From contig CAMBGO010000031.1 of NCBI GenBank assembly GCA_945866165.1, positions 1 to 16,098 of the forward strand: DNA of 16,098 nucleotides, in the 5' to 3' direction. Every line of letters begins with the position of its first letter. Position 1 is the first letter of the stretch. Source of the stretch: Chitinophaga pinensis (GTDB taxonomy: Bacteria > Bacteroidota > Bacteroidia > Chitinophagales > Chitinophagaceae). The position numbers were made by a program, and so were the translations under genes. The notes beneath the pieces are model-generated. The model searched no databases. It worked only from the letters and a program-made list of their open reading frames with translations, and was not told where the DNA came from. Shown piece after piece: positions 1-6,781 of the stretch.

Positions 1-47
1 ATTATGGAGGTGAAAAAAATTGCCAAGGTTATTATCACAATTCGCAT
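1..47 (-). CDS. 5' fragment of a divergent gene with a signal-peptide-like N-terminus (partial)
   Basis: Read on the minus strand from an ATG at 47, the 15 visible codons give MRIVIITLAIFFTSI. This is one basic residue followed by an unbroken hydrophobic stretch, the form of a Sec signal peptide or an N-terminal membrane segment. The rest of the gene lies outside the window, so no function can be named. A promoter-like pair (CAAA at 89-92 and TAAAATTA at 61-68, read on the minus strand as TTTG, 20 bases, TAATTTTA) lies just upstream of the ATG and would fit divergent transcription away from rlmD. The call rests on only 15 codons and could be chance. Confidence 0.4.
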   Translation of the reverse strand, partial: MRIVIITLAIFFTSI

Positions 48-60
48 AATTGGTTTTTTG

Positions 61-92
61 TAAAATTATTCATTGTAATGCATATAGGCAAA
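61..92 (-). promoter_or_regulatory. Possible Bacteroidota-type promoter for the divergent left-edge gene
   Basis: On the minus strand TTTG (89-92) is followed after 20 bases by TAATTTTA (61-68). This is one mismatch from the Bacteroidota -7 box TAnnTTTG, at the spacing usual for the phylum. The putative ATG begins 13 bases further on. It is a weak prediction made by eye. Confidence 0.3.
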
Positions 93-180
93 TGTGCCTT
101 GGGGATGAAAGGTATAAAGTTTACCTAAATTAATTTTTTGACAGAACTTGTGAGTTGGCTTCGTCGGTAATTGGATTATA

Positions 181-203
181 TACATTTGTAATCAATACAT
201 TTG
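181..203 (+). promoter_or_regulatory. Two tandem TAnnTTTG boxes before rlmD
   Basis: TACATTTG occurs twice, at 181-188 and 196-203, both exact matches to the Bacteroidota -7 box. The nearer copy ends 17 bases before the rlmD ATG. Possible upstream TTG elements are at 155-157 and 171-173, 22-23 bases from their boxes, which is at the long end of the known range. Two overlapping promoters with starts 15 bases apart are possible; equally, only one may be used. Confidence 0.5.
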
Positions 204-220
204 CTCAACAAATTATTTGA

Positions 221-1651
221 ATGAAGAAGAAGCGAAATATGGTATTGCAAAATCTCGTTGTGGATGCTTACGCCGCAGGTGGAAAATCCATCGCGCGCCT
301 AGACGGCAAGGTTGTCTTTATCGAAGGTGCTGTTCCGGGTGATGTAGTGGATGTAAGGCTTACAAAAAATAAGAAAGATTGGGCAGAAGGGAAAGCCATT
401 CATTTCATTCAATATTCTAAAGATAGAGTTGTCCCTTTTTGTAAGCATTTTGGTGTTTGTGGGGGATGCAAATGGCAAATGCTTCCTTATGAAAAACAGC
501 TTCAATATAAGCAACAAGAAGTGACAGATCAGATGAAGCGAATTGGAAAGATTATTTTGCCTGAAATGCCTCCTGCTATTGGTTCTGGCGCCACAACGTC
601 TTATAGGAATAAGCTTGAGTTCACTTTCAGCTCAAAAAAATACTATACCCAGCAGGAAATTGATTCGATGCCAATGCACGAAGATGGACCCCGTGGGTTG
701 CCATCTATCCCGGCGCTGGGATTCCATGTTCCCGGATCATTTGATAAGGTGATTGATATCGAAGCCTGCCATTTACAGATCCCACTTAATAACGAAATTA
801 GAAACGCCGTTAGGGATTATGCATTGAAACATGAAATCTCCTTCTATGATATCCGGCAGCATACTGGGTTGTTGAGAAATCTAATGACACGCTTGTGTAC
901 AACAGGAGATAATATGGTGAACCTTGTTTTTGGAGAATTTGACAAGCAGGTTCTTGAAGGGATCATGGAATTTATTAAAAATCAATTTCCTCAAATCACT
1001 TCACTGTATTATACCATCAATAAAAAGATGAATGATAGCTTGCATGATCAACAACCTATTTTATATCATGGCAATGGATATGTAGTTGAGCAACTTGGTA
1101 TTTTAAAGTTTAAGATAGGACCAAAATCCTTTTTTCAAACAAATACCAAACAAGCCGAGGTTCTTTATGGTATTGCAAAACAATTTGCAGAGTTGAAGGG
1201 GCATGAAACGTTGTATGATCTTTATTGTGGTACGGGTAGCATTGGCATCTTTCTCAGTGACCAAGTTAAAAAAGTGATTGGTGTTGAACTGATTGAAGAG
1301 GCTATCGATGATGCCAAAGAAAATGCTGCATTAAACTGCATTTTAAACACAAGATTCTTCGTTGGCGATGCTGCTTTAGTATGCACAGATGAGTTTTTTC
1401 TTGAACATGGCAGACCAGATGTCATAATTACGGATCCGCCCCGTGTTGGTATGCATGAAAAATTAGTTAAACAGATTCTTTTCATGGAGGCACCCATTGT
1501 TGTTTATGTAAGCTGTAATCCGTCAACACAGGCAAGGGATCTTCAGTTGCTATCAGAAAAATATGAGGTTACTGCAATTCAAACAGTGGACATGTTCCCC
1601 CACACTCACCATATTGAAAATGTTGTACAACTGAAGTTTAGACATTCTTAG
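221..1651 (+). CDS. rlmD: 23S rRNA (uracil-5-)-methyltransferase, RlmD/RumA family
   Basis: This SAM-dependent RNA methyltransferase makes 5-methyluridine in rRNA. Residues 1-65 form a TRAM-like RNA-binding domain. An iron-sulfur site follows: Cys74, Cys80 and Cys83 (spacing C-x5-C-x2-C) plus Cys183. The C-terminal Rossmann methyltransferase domain has the SAM loop DLYCGTGS (333-340), DPPR (405-408), the catalytic nucleophile Cys432 in SCNP, and the general base Glu466 in HIEN. The length of 476 residues is normal for the family. ATG 221 is preferred because the TRAM domain starts directly after it and it sits 17 bases past a promoter box. E. coli RlmD targets U1939. Bacteroidota often carry several RumA-like paralogues, so the exact uridine is inferred and RlmCD-like or tRNA specificity is not excluded. 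Confidence 0.9.
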   Translation: MKKKRNMVLQNLVVDAYAAGGKSIARLDGKVVFIEGAVPGDVVDVRLTKNKKDWAEGKAIHFIQYSKDRVVPFCKHFGVCGGCKWQMLPYEKQLQYKQQEVTDQMKRIGKIILPEMPPAIGSGATTSYRNKLEFTFSSKKYYTQQEIDSMPMHEDGPRGLPSIPALGFHVPGSFDKVIDIEACHLQIPLNNEIRNAVRDYALKHEISFYDIRQHTGLLRNLMTRLCTTGDNMVNLVFGEFDKQVLEGIMEFIKNQFPQITSLYYTINKKMNDSLHDQQPILYHGNGYVVEQLGILKFKIGPKSFFQTNTKQAEVLYGIAKQFAELKGHETLYDLYCGTGSIGIFLSDQVKKVIGVELIEEAIDDAKENAALNCILNTRFFVGDAALVCTDEFFLEHGRPDVIITDPPRVGMHEKLVKQILFMEAPIVVYVSCNPSTQARDLQLLSEKYEVTAIQTVDMFPHTHHIENVVQLKFRHS

Positions 1652-1673
1652 TGCTTCATTGAAGCATGTTCAT

Positions 1674-1681
1674 TATTTTTG
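1674..1681 (+). promoter_or_regulatory. -7 promoter box before the first rhomboid gene
   Basis: TATTTTTG matches TAnnTTTG exactly and ends 16 bases before the ATG at 1698. I see no TTG element at the right distance upstream. If used, transcription would start at about 1687, so an ATG at 1659 would lie outside the mRNA. That favours the later start for the rhomboid. Confidence 0.45.
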
Positions 1682-1697
1682 TATTTCAATTCTAATT

Positions 1698-2393
1698 ATG
1701 GAGTCAGAAATAAGGCCAGGTAGATTTCAGGTTCTCCCCGTTGTAATAAAGAACCTGATCATCATCAACTCATTGGTATGGTTAACGCAAATAACCATTG
1801 GTCAAGACCTCATACCCATGGAGAAGCTGTTTGCATTGCATCATTTTTCTTCAGATCATTATGGAATTTGGCAATTCATAACATATATGTTTTTGCATTC
1901 TTCTGGATCCTTTTTTCATATTTTGTTCAATATGTTTGCTTTGTGGATGTTTGGTTCAACTCTTGAAAACCTTTGGGGCCCTGTTAGGTTCTTACTATTC
2001 TATTTGGTTTGCGGATTAGGTGCAGGGATTGCACAAGCTTTGGCGCTTACTTATGATATTTCGACTTATACCGATATGTTTCAAGCTGGTCAAATTAGCG
2101 CGCAAGAACTCTACATGTTGTCAAATATTCCAACATTGGGTGCATCGGGAGCTGTGATGGGAATTTTCGCCGCTTATGCATTTACATTTCCCAATAGCCA
2201 AATGCTTATTCTACCTATTCCATTTCCAATCAAAGCTAAATGGGCGTTGCTTGGGTTGGCAGCCATGGATGTAATTGGCGGAGTTTCCAGCGAGTCTACT
2301 GGTATCGCCCACTTTGCTCACCTTGGTGGTGCCGCCATCGGTATCATTATAGTGATGATTTGGAACAAAAAGGATAGAAACAGGTTTTATTGA
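1698..2393 (+). CDS. Rhomboid-family intramembrane serine protease (canonical active site)
   Basis: This inner-membrane protease cleaves transmembrane helices of partner proteins. Six hydrophobic segments are visible. The key residues are all present: HILFN (His74 and Asn78, oxyanion hole), GASG at 148-151 with nucleophile Ser150, and AHLGG at 207-211 with catalytic His208. Between the third and fourth helices lies a polar loop at about 118-145. I start at ATG 1698 (231 residues), giving the N-terminus MESEIRPGRFQVLPPVI-like shape (observed MESEIRPGRFQVLPVVIKNL) that is usual for this phylum. The open frame extends to an ATG at 1659, but that part lacks family character and precedes the promoter box. 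A second rhomboid gene follows 17 bases after the stop. The substrate is unknown. Confidence 0.88.
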   Translation: MESEIRPGRFQVLPVVIKNLIIINSLVWLTQITIGQDLIPMEKLFALHHFSSDHYGIWQFITYMFLHSSGSFFHILFNMFALWMFGSTLENLWGPVRFLLFYLVCGLGAGIAQALALTYDISTYTDMFQAGQISAQELYMLSNIPTLGASGAVMGIFAAYAFTFPNSQMLILPIPFPIKAKWALLGLAAMDVIGGVSSESTGIAHFAHLGGAAIGIIIVMIWNKKDRNRFY

Positions 2394-2410
2394 TTACACA
2401 TAAAATAGCA

Positions 2411-3322
2411 ATGGGATATCGGAATTACAATCGTACTAGTAGCAATTCAATTTGGAACACTTCAAATCCTTTGGTGATGTTAATCATCCTCAATGCTATG
2501 ATGTTGATTCTACTCAATTTCTTGAAAAGCATCTACACCTTTTCATCTATTCCAGAAAGCTCTTTTTATACCAACATATACCATTATTTTGCCATGCCTG
2601 CTGATCTGAGCACATTATTAATGCGTCCATGGACAATCCTAACAATGCAGTTTAGCGAAGTGAAAGTTTTTTTTGCAATTAGCAATATTTTTTGGCTCTG
2701 GGTTTTCGGCAACTTGATCCAAGACTTGGTAGGTGGCGATAAGCTTATTCCACTGTATTTGTATAGTGGATTTGTTTCAGCTATTGCTTTTGTCGCTATC
2801 TCAAATATTTACCTAGTTGATCTTTCTTCCGGAATTTATTTCACGGGTGTTTCATCTATTTTACTTGGCTTGGCTGTAGCGGCTTCAACTATTTCTCCAA
2901 GTTATCGCTTTTTTCCACTTATTGGCGGCGGTATACCACTTTGGGTCATTACACTTGTATATGCCTTGGTTGACCTTTCAGCCCTCGCTAATAACCTAGT
3001 AATGATTATCCCACATCTGTTTGCTGGATTGATGGGATTCGTTTTCGTAAAATGTCTTCAGAAAGGAATTGATCTTGGCGATTCGATGAATTCAATTGCA
3101 AGAAAATTTTCTAGTTTGCTTACTCCATCAAAAAAGCAGGGAACTTCTATCAAGACAACCTCATTCTACAAACAGGGCACTAAAAGTCCCTTTGTAAAAA
3201 AATCCACTATTACCCAAGACCGCATTGACGCAATCCTGGATAAAATAAGCCAACAGGGATATGAAAAGCTCAACGATGAGGAGAAGAAAATATTGAAGCA
3301 AGCAAGCAAAGAAGACCTTTGA
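2411..3322 (+). CDS. Second rhomboid-family protein, altered oxyanion site, with cytoplasmic C-terminal tail
   Basis: The protein has 303 residues with several membrane segments in the first 220, then a soluble tail. It aligns by eye with the preceding rhomboid: SNIFWLWVFG matches FNMFALWMFG, and GVSS (146-149) replaces GASG but keeps the nucleophile position Ser148. PHLFAGLMGF keeps His202. The oxyanion-hole histidine is Phe88, while Asn92 remains. The tail at about 269-300 (DRIDAILDKISQQGYEKL, followed by an acidic/basic helix) resembles the small C-terminal domain often seen on Bacteroidota rhomboids (DUF6576, from memory). Whether it is active or a rhomboid pseudoprotease cannot be decided here. 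ATG 2411 is chosen; a TTG at 2390 overlapping the upstream stop is an alternative adding 7 residues. It is probably co-transcribed with the first rhomboid. Confidence 0.8.
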   Translation: MGYRNYNRTSSNSIWNTSNPLVMLIILNAMMLILLNFLKSIYTFSSIPESSFYTNIYHYFAMPADLSTLLMRPWTILTMQFSEVKVFFAISNIFWLWVFGNLIQDLVGGDKLIPLYLYSGFVSAIAFVAISNIYLVDLSSGIYFTGVSSILLGLAVAASTISPSYRFFPLIGGGIPLWVITLVYALVDLSALANNLVMIIPHLFAGLMGFVFVKCLQKGIDLGDSMNSIARKFSSLLTPSKKQGTSIKTTSFYKQGTKSPFVKKSTITQDRIDAILDKISQQGYEKLNDEEKKILKQASKEDL

Positions 3323-3442
3323 GTATAAAACGGCTTAAAGCACTCTTCAGTTTTTTTATCCCCATTCATCATTTTAGGAGTCAATAGAAGTGAAATTATT
3401 CTTAACCTTGGTGCAGAAAACCCAATCCACAACTATCGATGC

Positions 3443-4594
3443 ATGGTTAAGTTCATCAAATCAATTTCTTTCAAGTCTTTAATTTTTCTCAATCTTTTAT
3501 TTGGGTTGCTATTTATTGCTTGTTGCTATGCTCCAGACATGCCACCACAGAAATGGTGGTTCATGGGTTTTCTAAGTTTGTTCTTGCCATATTTATTTTT
3601 TTTGATGCTTTTTTTCTTACTGCTGTGGATTTTTATCAAATCAAAATGGTTCTTTTTCCCTTTGGTGGTTTTGCTTATTGGAGTATTCAAACTTAGCTCT
3701 CATTATTCCTTTACTTTTTCTACTAAGTTTAATCCATCAAATCAGGGAACTCTTCGTGTGATGAGTTGGAATATTCGTCATTTTATTCCTTTCTATGAAA
3801 CAAAGTTCAAGCCAAATAAAGAAGAGCAAACACAAAAAATTTTTGATGAAATAAAACAGTACAGTCCAGATATAATTTTTCTGCAGGAATTCATTTCAAT
3901 ACCATCTCTTGGGAGCACTGATCCCATGAATTATTTAAAGGAACGCTTAGGTTACAAGTATGTTCAGTTTGAAGGGGAAGATGTTTTTGGAATTAAACAC
4001 CGTTCTGGAAATGCTATTTTTTCCAAGATTCCATTTATCAAGAGTGGCGTAATCAAATTTCCGTATGATGTTAAAGGACAAACTGAAAATATGGTTTATG
4101 CCGACTTACTTTCAGGCAAAGACACCATTAGAGTATATTCATTGCACCTTAAGTCATTCGGTTTTGGCGATCGGGAATACAGGGCAATTGAAGAAGCAAA
4201 AAATGAGTCTGACTACAATATTGGGGAATCCAAGAATGTCCTGCGTAAAATGAGAAATACATTTCGTTGGCATGGCCTTCAATCTGATTTTGTAAAGAGT
4301 AACATATCAAGCTCTCCTTATCCATTTATTTTGACGGGCGACTTCAATGATGTGCCAACATCGTATGCATATAAAACAATCAAGGGTAGCTTGCAAGATG
4401 TTTTTATTGAAAGAGGGTCTGGATTGGGTAATACATTCATAAGTGCAACATCTTCCTTTCTCAGGGTTTTACCCACCTTAAGAATAGATTATATTTTTGC
4501 GGATCAATCTTTTAATACAGTTCAATTCTTCAAGGGCGGTGAAAGAATTTCAGATCACTTGTTTCTTTTAGCTGACTTCAATGGTTTGCAATGA
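3443..4594 (+). CDS. Membrane-anchored endonuclease/exonuclease/phosphatase (EEP) family protein
   Basis: The first 90 residues contain three hydrophobic segments (about 13-30, 38-63 and 68-84), followed by an EEP domain from about 104 to the end. The metal and catalytic residues are all visible: Asn110 in SWNIR, Glu149 in LQEF, His235 in HLKS, Asp300 and Asn302 in GDFND, Asp349 in RIDY, and Asp371-His372 in SDH. The domain is therefore probably catalytically competent, most likely facing the periplasm. EEP enzymes hydrolyse phosphodiesters in DNA, RNA, lipids or inositol phosphates, and the substrate cannot be read from sequence. The rhomboid-rhomboid-EEP order is, from memory, recurrent in Bacteroidota. 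A 120-base gap separates it from the rhomboid gene and holds only a weak promoter-like TAACCTTG at 3403-3410. No alternative start lies upstream in frame. Confidence 0.85.
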   Translation: MVKFIKSISFKSLIFLNLLFGLLFIACCYAPDMPPQKWWFMGFLSLFLPYLFFLMLFFLLLWIFIKSKWFFFPLVVLLIGVFKLSSHYSFTFSTKFNPSNQGTLRVMSWNIRHFIPFYETKFKPNKEEQTQKIFDEIKQYSPDIIFLQEFISIPSLGSTDPMNYLKERLGYKYVQFEGEDVFGIKHRSGNAIFSKIPFIKSGVIKFPYDVKGQTENMVYADLLSGKDTIRVYSLHLKSFGFGDREYRAIEEAKNESDYNIGESKNVLRKMRNTFRWHGLQSDFVKSNISSSPYPFILTGDFNDVPTSYAYKTIKGSLQDVFIERGSGLGNTFISATSSFLRVLPTLRIDYIFADQSFNTVQFFKGGERISDHLFLLADFNGLQ

Positions 4595-4638
4595 TTCATT
4601 GCTGCATCTTATTCAAGTGACTATTAAGTTGCAATCTT

Positions 4639-4646
4639 TATCTTTG
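4639..4646 (+). promoter_or_regulatory. -7 promoter box before cysS
   Basis: TATCTTTG matches TAnnTTTG exactly and ends 17 bases before the cysS ATG. No clear TTG element is found 17-23 bases upstream of it. The position relative to the start codon matches the boxes of rlmD, the first rhomboid and the ftsB/divIC-like gene. Confidence 0.5.
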
Positions 4647-4663
4647 TAACTATATACGAGATT

Positions 4664-6178
4664 ATGGCTGGTTTAAGTTTTTATAATTCATTATCTAGGC
4701 AAAAAGAAATATTTCAATCTATTATACCGAATAGGGTTGGCATGTATGTGTGTGGCCCAACGGTAAGTGGCGAGAGCCATCTTGGTCATGCTCGTCCTTT
4801 TATAACATTTGATATTGTATACAGGTACCTCAAGTATCTTGGATACCAAGTTAGATATGTTCGCAACATAACCGATGCAGGACATTTTGAGGAAGAGGGA
4901 AGAGAAAGCGAAGACAAGATCTCAACTAAGGCAATTCTTGAAAAAATGGAACCTATGGAACTGGTGCAGAAATATACCAACATGTTTCATTGGGCCATGA
5001 AGGAATTCAATAACCTGGAGCCCAGTATTGAGCCTACAGCAACTGGCCATATTGTTGAACAGATTGTAATGATTGAAAAAATCATTGCTGATGGGTATGC
5101 ATATGTTGCAAATGGTTCTGTGTATTTTGACGTTGAGAAATACCATGCTGACTTTGGTGCCAAAGGAATGCAATATGGCATTTTGAGTGGGAGGGTGTTG
5201 GAAGATCAATTAGAAACAACTCGTGAGCTTGATTCGCAGGATGAAAAAAGACATAAGTTTGATTTTGCCTTATGGAAAAATGCAGCTCCTGAACACATTA
5301 TGCAATGGAAAAGCCCATGGGGAATGGGTTTCCCGGGATGGCATATAGAATGTTCAGCTATGAGTAACAAATACCTTGGAAAGGAATTTGATATTCATGG
5401 TGGTGGAATGGATTTGCAGTTTCCACACCATGAATGCGAAATAGCCCAAAGTGCTGTTTGCAATCACCAAATTCCTGCTAAATTTTGGTTACACAATAAT
5501 ATGATTACCATCAACGGACGGAAGATGGGTAAGAGCTATAACAATGTGATCAAGCTTAGTGAACTCTTCAGTGGTAAACATGAAATCCTTACACAGGCTT
5601 ATTCTCCCATGACAGTGCGGTTCTTCATTTTACAAACACACTATCGAAGTACCCTTGATTTTGGTAATGAAGCATTGCAAGCTTCTGAAAAAGGATTGAG
5701 AAGAATGTGGGATGCATTTTTACAGCTCAAACGTATTGACTCCAATTCTTCAACAAATACAGAAGCCCAAGACCCTGAACTAGAAAAAAATTGCCTTGGG
5801 ATTTTAAGCTCACTTGACGATTACATAAATGATGATCTCAATACAGCCAAGGTGCTTGCAGGTTTGTTTGAACTTGTTCCGATTATCAATTCAATCAAAG
5901 ATGGCCATATAAAAGTAAATGCCTTGTCATCCGACACCATTAACTTGATGAAAAAACAATTCAACGTATACCTGGTTGATGTTTTTGGACTAAAAGATGA
6001 ACAAAAGCATAATGAAGAAAAGCTTTCATCTGTGCTTGAATTGATAGCAGATATCAGAAAAGACGCAAGGACGAAAAAAGATTTTGCAACTTCTGATAAA
6101 ATTAGAAATCAATTGTTAGAAGCTGGAATACAATTGAAAGATGAAAAAAATGGTACAGTTAGTTGGGAGTTCATCTAG
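4664..6178 (+). CDS. cysS: Cysteinyl-tRNA synthetase
   Basis: This class I aminoacyl-tRNA synthetase charges tRNA-Cys in the cytoplasm. The signature HLGH (39-42) is the HIGH motif and KMGKS (287-291) is the KMSKS motif. The zinc ligands that give cysteine selectivity are Cys30 in CGPTV, Cys230 in HIECSAM, and His255 and Glu259 in FPHHECEIAQS. The C-terminal part (about 330-504) is the helical anticodon-binding region. The length of 504 residues is near normal. Translation starts at ATG 4664, since the Rossmann fold follows at once and a promoter box stands 17 bases upstream. Many bacterial CysRS have KMSKS where this one has KMGKS. The downstream glycosylase starts only 6 bases after the stop, so the two are probably in one transcript. 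Confidence 0.97.
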   Translation: MAGLSFYNSLSRQKEIFQSIIPNRVGMYVCGPTVSGESHLGHARPFITFDIVYRYLKYLGYQVRYVRNITDAGHFEEEGRESEDKISTKAILEKMEPMELVQKYTNMFHWAMKEFNNLEPSIEPTATGHIVEQIVMIEKIIADGYAYVANGSVYFDVEKYHADFGAKGMQYGILSGRVLEDQLETTRELDSQDEKRHKFDFALWKNAAPEHIMQWKSPWGMGFPGWHIECSAMSNKYLGKEFDIHGGGMDLQFPHHECEIAQSAVCNHQIPAKFWLHNNMITINGRKMGKSYNNVIKLSELFSGKHEILTQAYSPMTVRFFILQTHYRSTLDFGNEALQASEKGLRRMWDAFLQLKRIDSNSSTNTEAQDPELEKNCLGILSSLDDYINDDLNTAKVLAGLFELVPIINSIKDGHIKVNALSSDTINLMKKQFNVYLVDVFGLKDEQKHNEEKLSSVLELIADIRKDARTKKDFATSDKIRNQLLEAGIQLKDEKNGTVSWEFI

Positions 6179-6184
6179 ATAAAA

Positions 6185-6781
6185 TTGAATTACACCCATC
6201 ACCTAAAAAAAGACAAACGATTGGATGCTGTTATTGCATCACAATCGGTGCTTACCCTTCAAATTCAAGCGGACTTATTTTCTTATTTGTGCAGGTCTAT
6301 CATCAGTCAGCAATTGTCTACAAAGGTTGCTGCAGTTATTAGTGAGCGATTCTTTTTGATCTTTCAGGGGAAGAAACATCTTGCCAATCAAATTCTTGAA
6401 AAACAGGACGAAGCGTTGAGGGCAGTTGGACTTTCAAATGCGAAGACACAGTATATAAAGAACCTGGCATCATTTTATTTAGAGCATAAAAAAGCTTGGT
6501 CAGCACTGCATACGTTGCAGGATGTTGAAATTGTTGCGTTTCTCACTAACATAAAGGGAGTGGGAAGGTGGACTGTAGAAATGTTGCTGATGTTCGCAAT
6601 GGGAAGAGAGAACGTTTTTCCAGATGATGATCTTGGTATCCAGCAAGCAATGATTCGATTATATAAAATAGAGGTAGATTCAAAAAAAGAGCTCAAAATA
6701 AAAATGAATCAGATTGCATCTCTTTGGTCGCCTTATAGAACGTATGCCTGTCTGCATTTGTGGAAATGGAAAGACGCTTAA
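6185..6781 (+). CDS. AlkA/Mag-type DNA-3-methyladenine glycosylase (HhH-GPD family)
   Basis: This base-excision repair glycosylase would remove alkylated purines such as 3-methyladenine from DNA. The 198 residues are mostly helical with a helix-hairpin-helix at about 121-131 (TNIKGVGRWTVEM) and the catalytic aspartate in FPDDDLGIQ, Asp149 by comparison with AlkA Asp238. No C-terminal Cys cluster is present, unlike nth downstream, so the protein is the iron-sulfur-free AlkA/Mag1 kind, without E. coli AlkA's N-terminal TBP-like domain. The only start in the right place is TTG 6185, 6 bases after the cysS stop; no ATG occurs before the conserved helices. Its TAA (6779-6781) overlaps the stop of the convergent patatin gene. 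Likely translated from the cysS mRNA. Confidence 0.87.
   Translation: MNYTHHLKKDKRLDAVIASQSVLTLQIQADLFSYLCRSIISQQLSTKVAAVISERFFLIFQGKKHLANQILEKQDEALRAVGLSNAKTQYIKNLASFYLEHKKAWSALHTLQDVEIVAFLTNIKGVGRWTVEMLLMFAMGRENVFPDDDLGIQQAMIRLYKIEVDSKKELKIKMNQIASLWSPYRTYACLHLWKWKDA

Noticed and set aside
3..128. Plus-strand open frame that might be the tail of an upstream gene
   Set aside because: The 41 codons have no recognisable family character and overlap the more convincing minus-strand signal-peptide start and the promoter region. It cannot be judged without more sequence.
1659..1697. N-terminal extension of the first rhomboid from ATG 1659
   Set aside because: The 13 extra residues are not family-like, and a promoter box at 1674-1681 would put transcription start after this ATG. 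ATG 1698 gives the expected N-terminus.
2390..2410. TTG start overlapping the stop of the first rhomboid
   Set aside because: Possible by translational coupling, but the ATG at 2411 starts the family-like sequence MGYRNYNR. Kept only as an alternative.
3321..3357. Possible terminator after the second rhomboid (GAGT and ACTC arms followed by seven T)
   Set aside because: The stem is only 4 base pairs with a 17-base loop, too weak to call.
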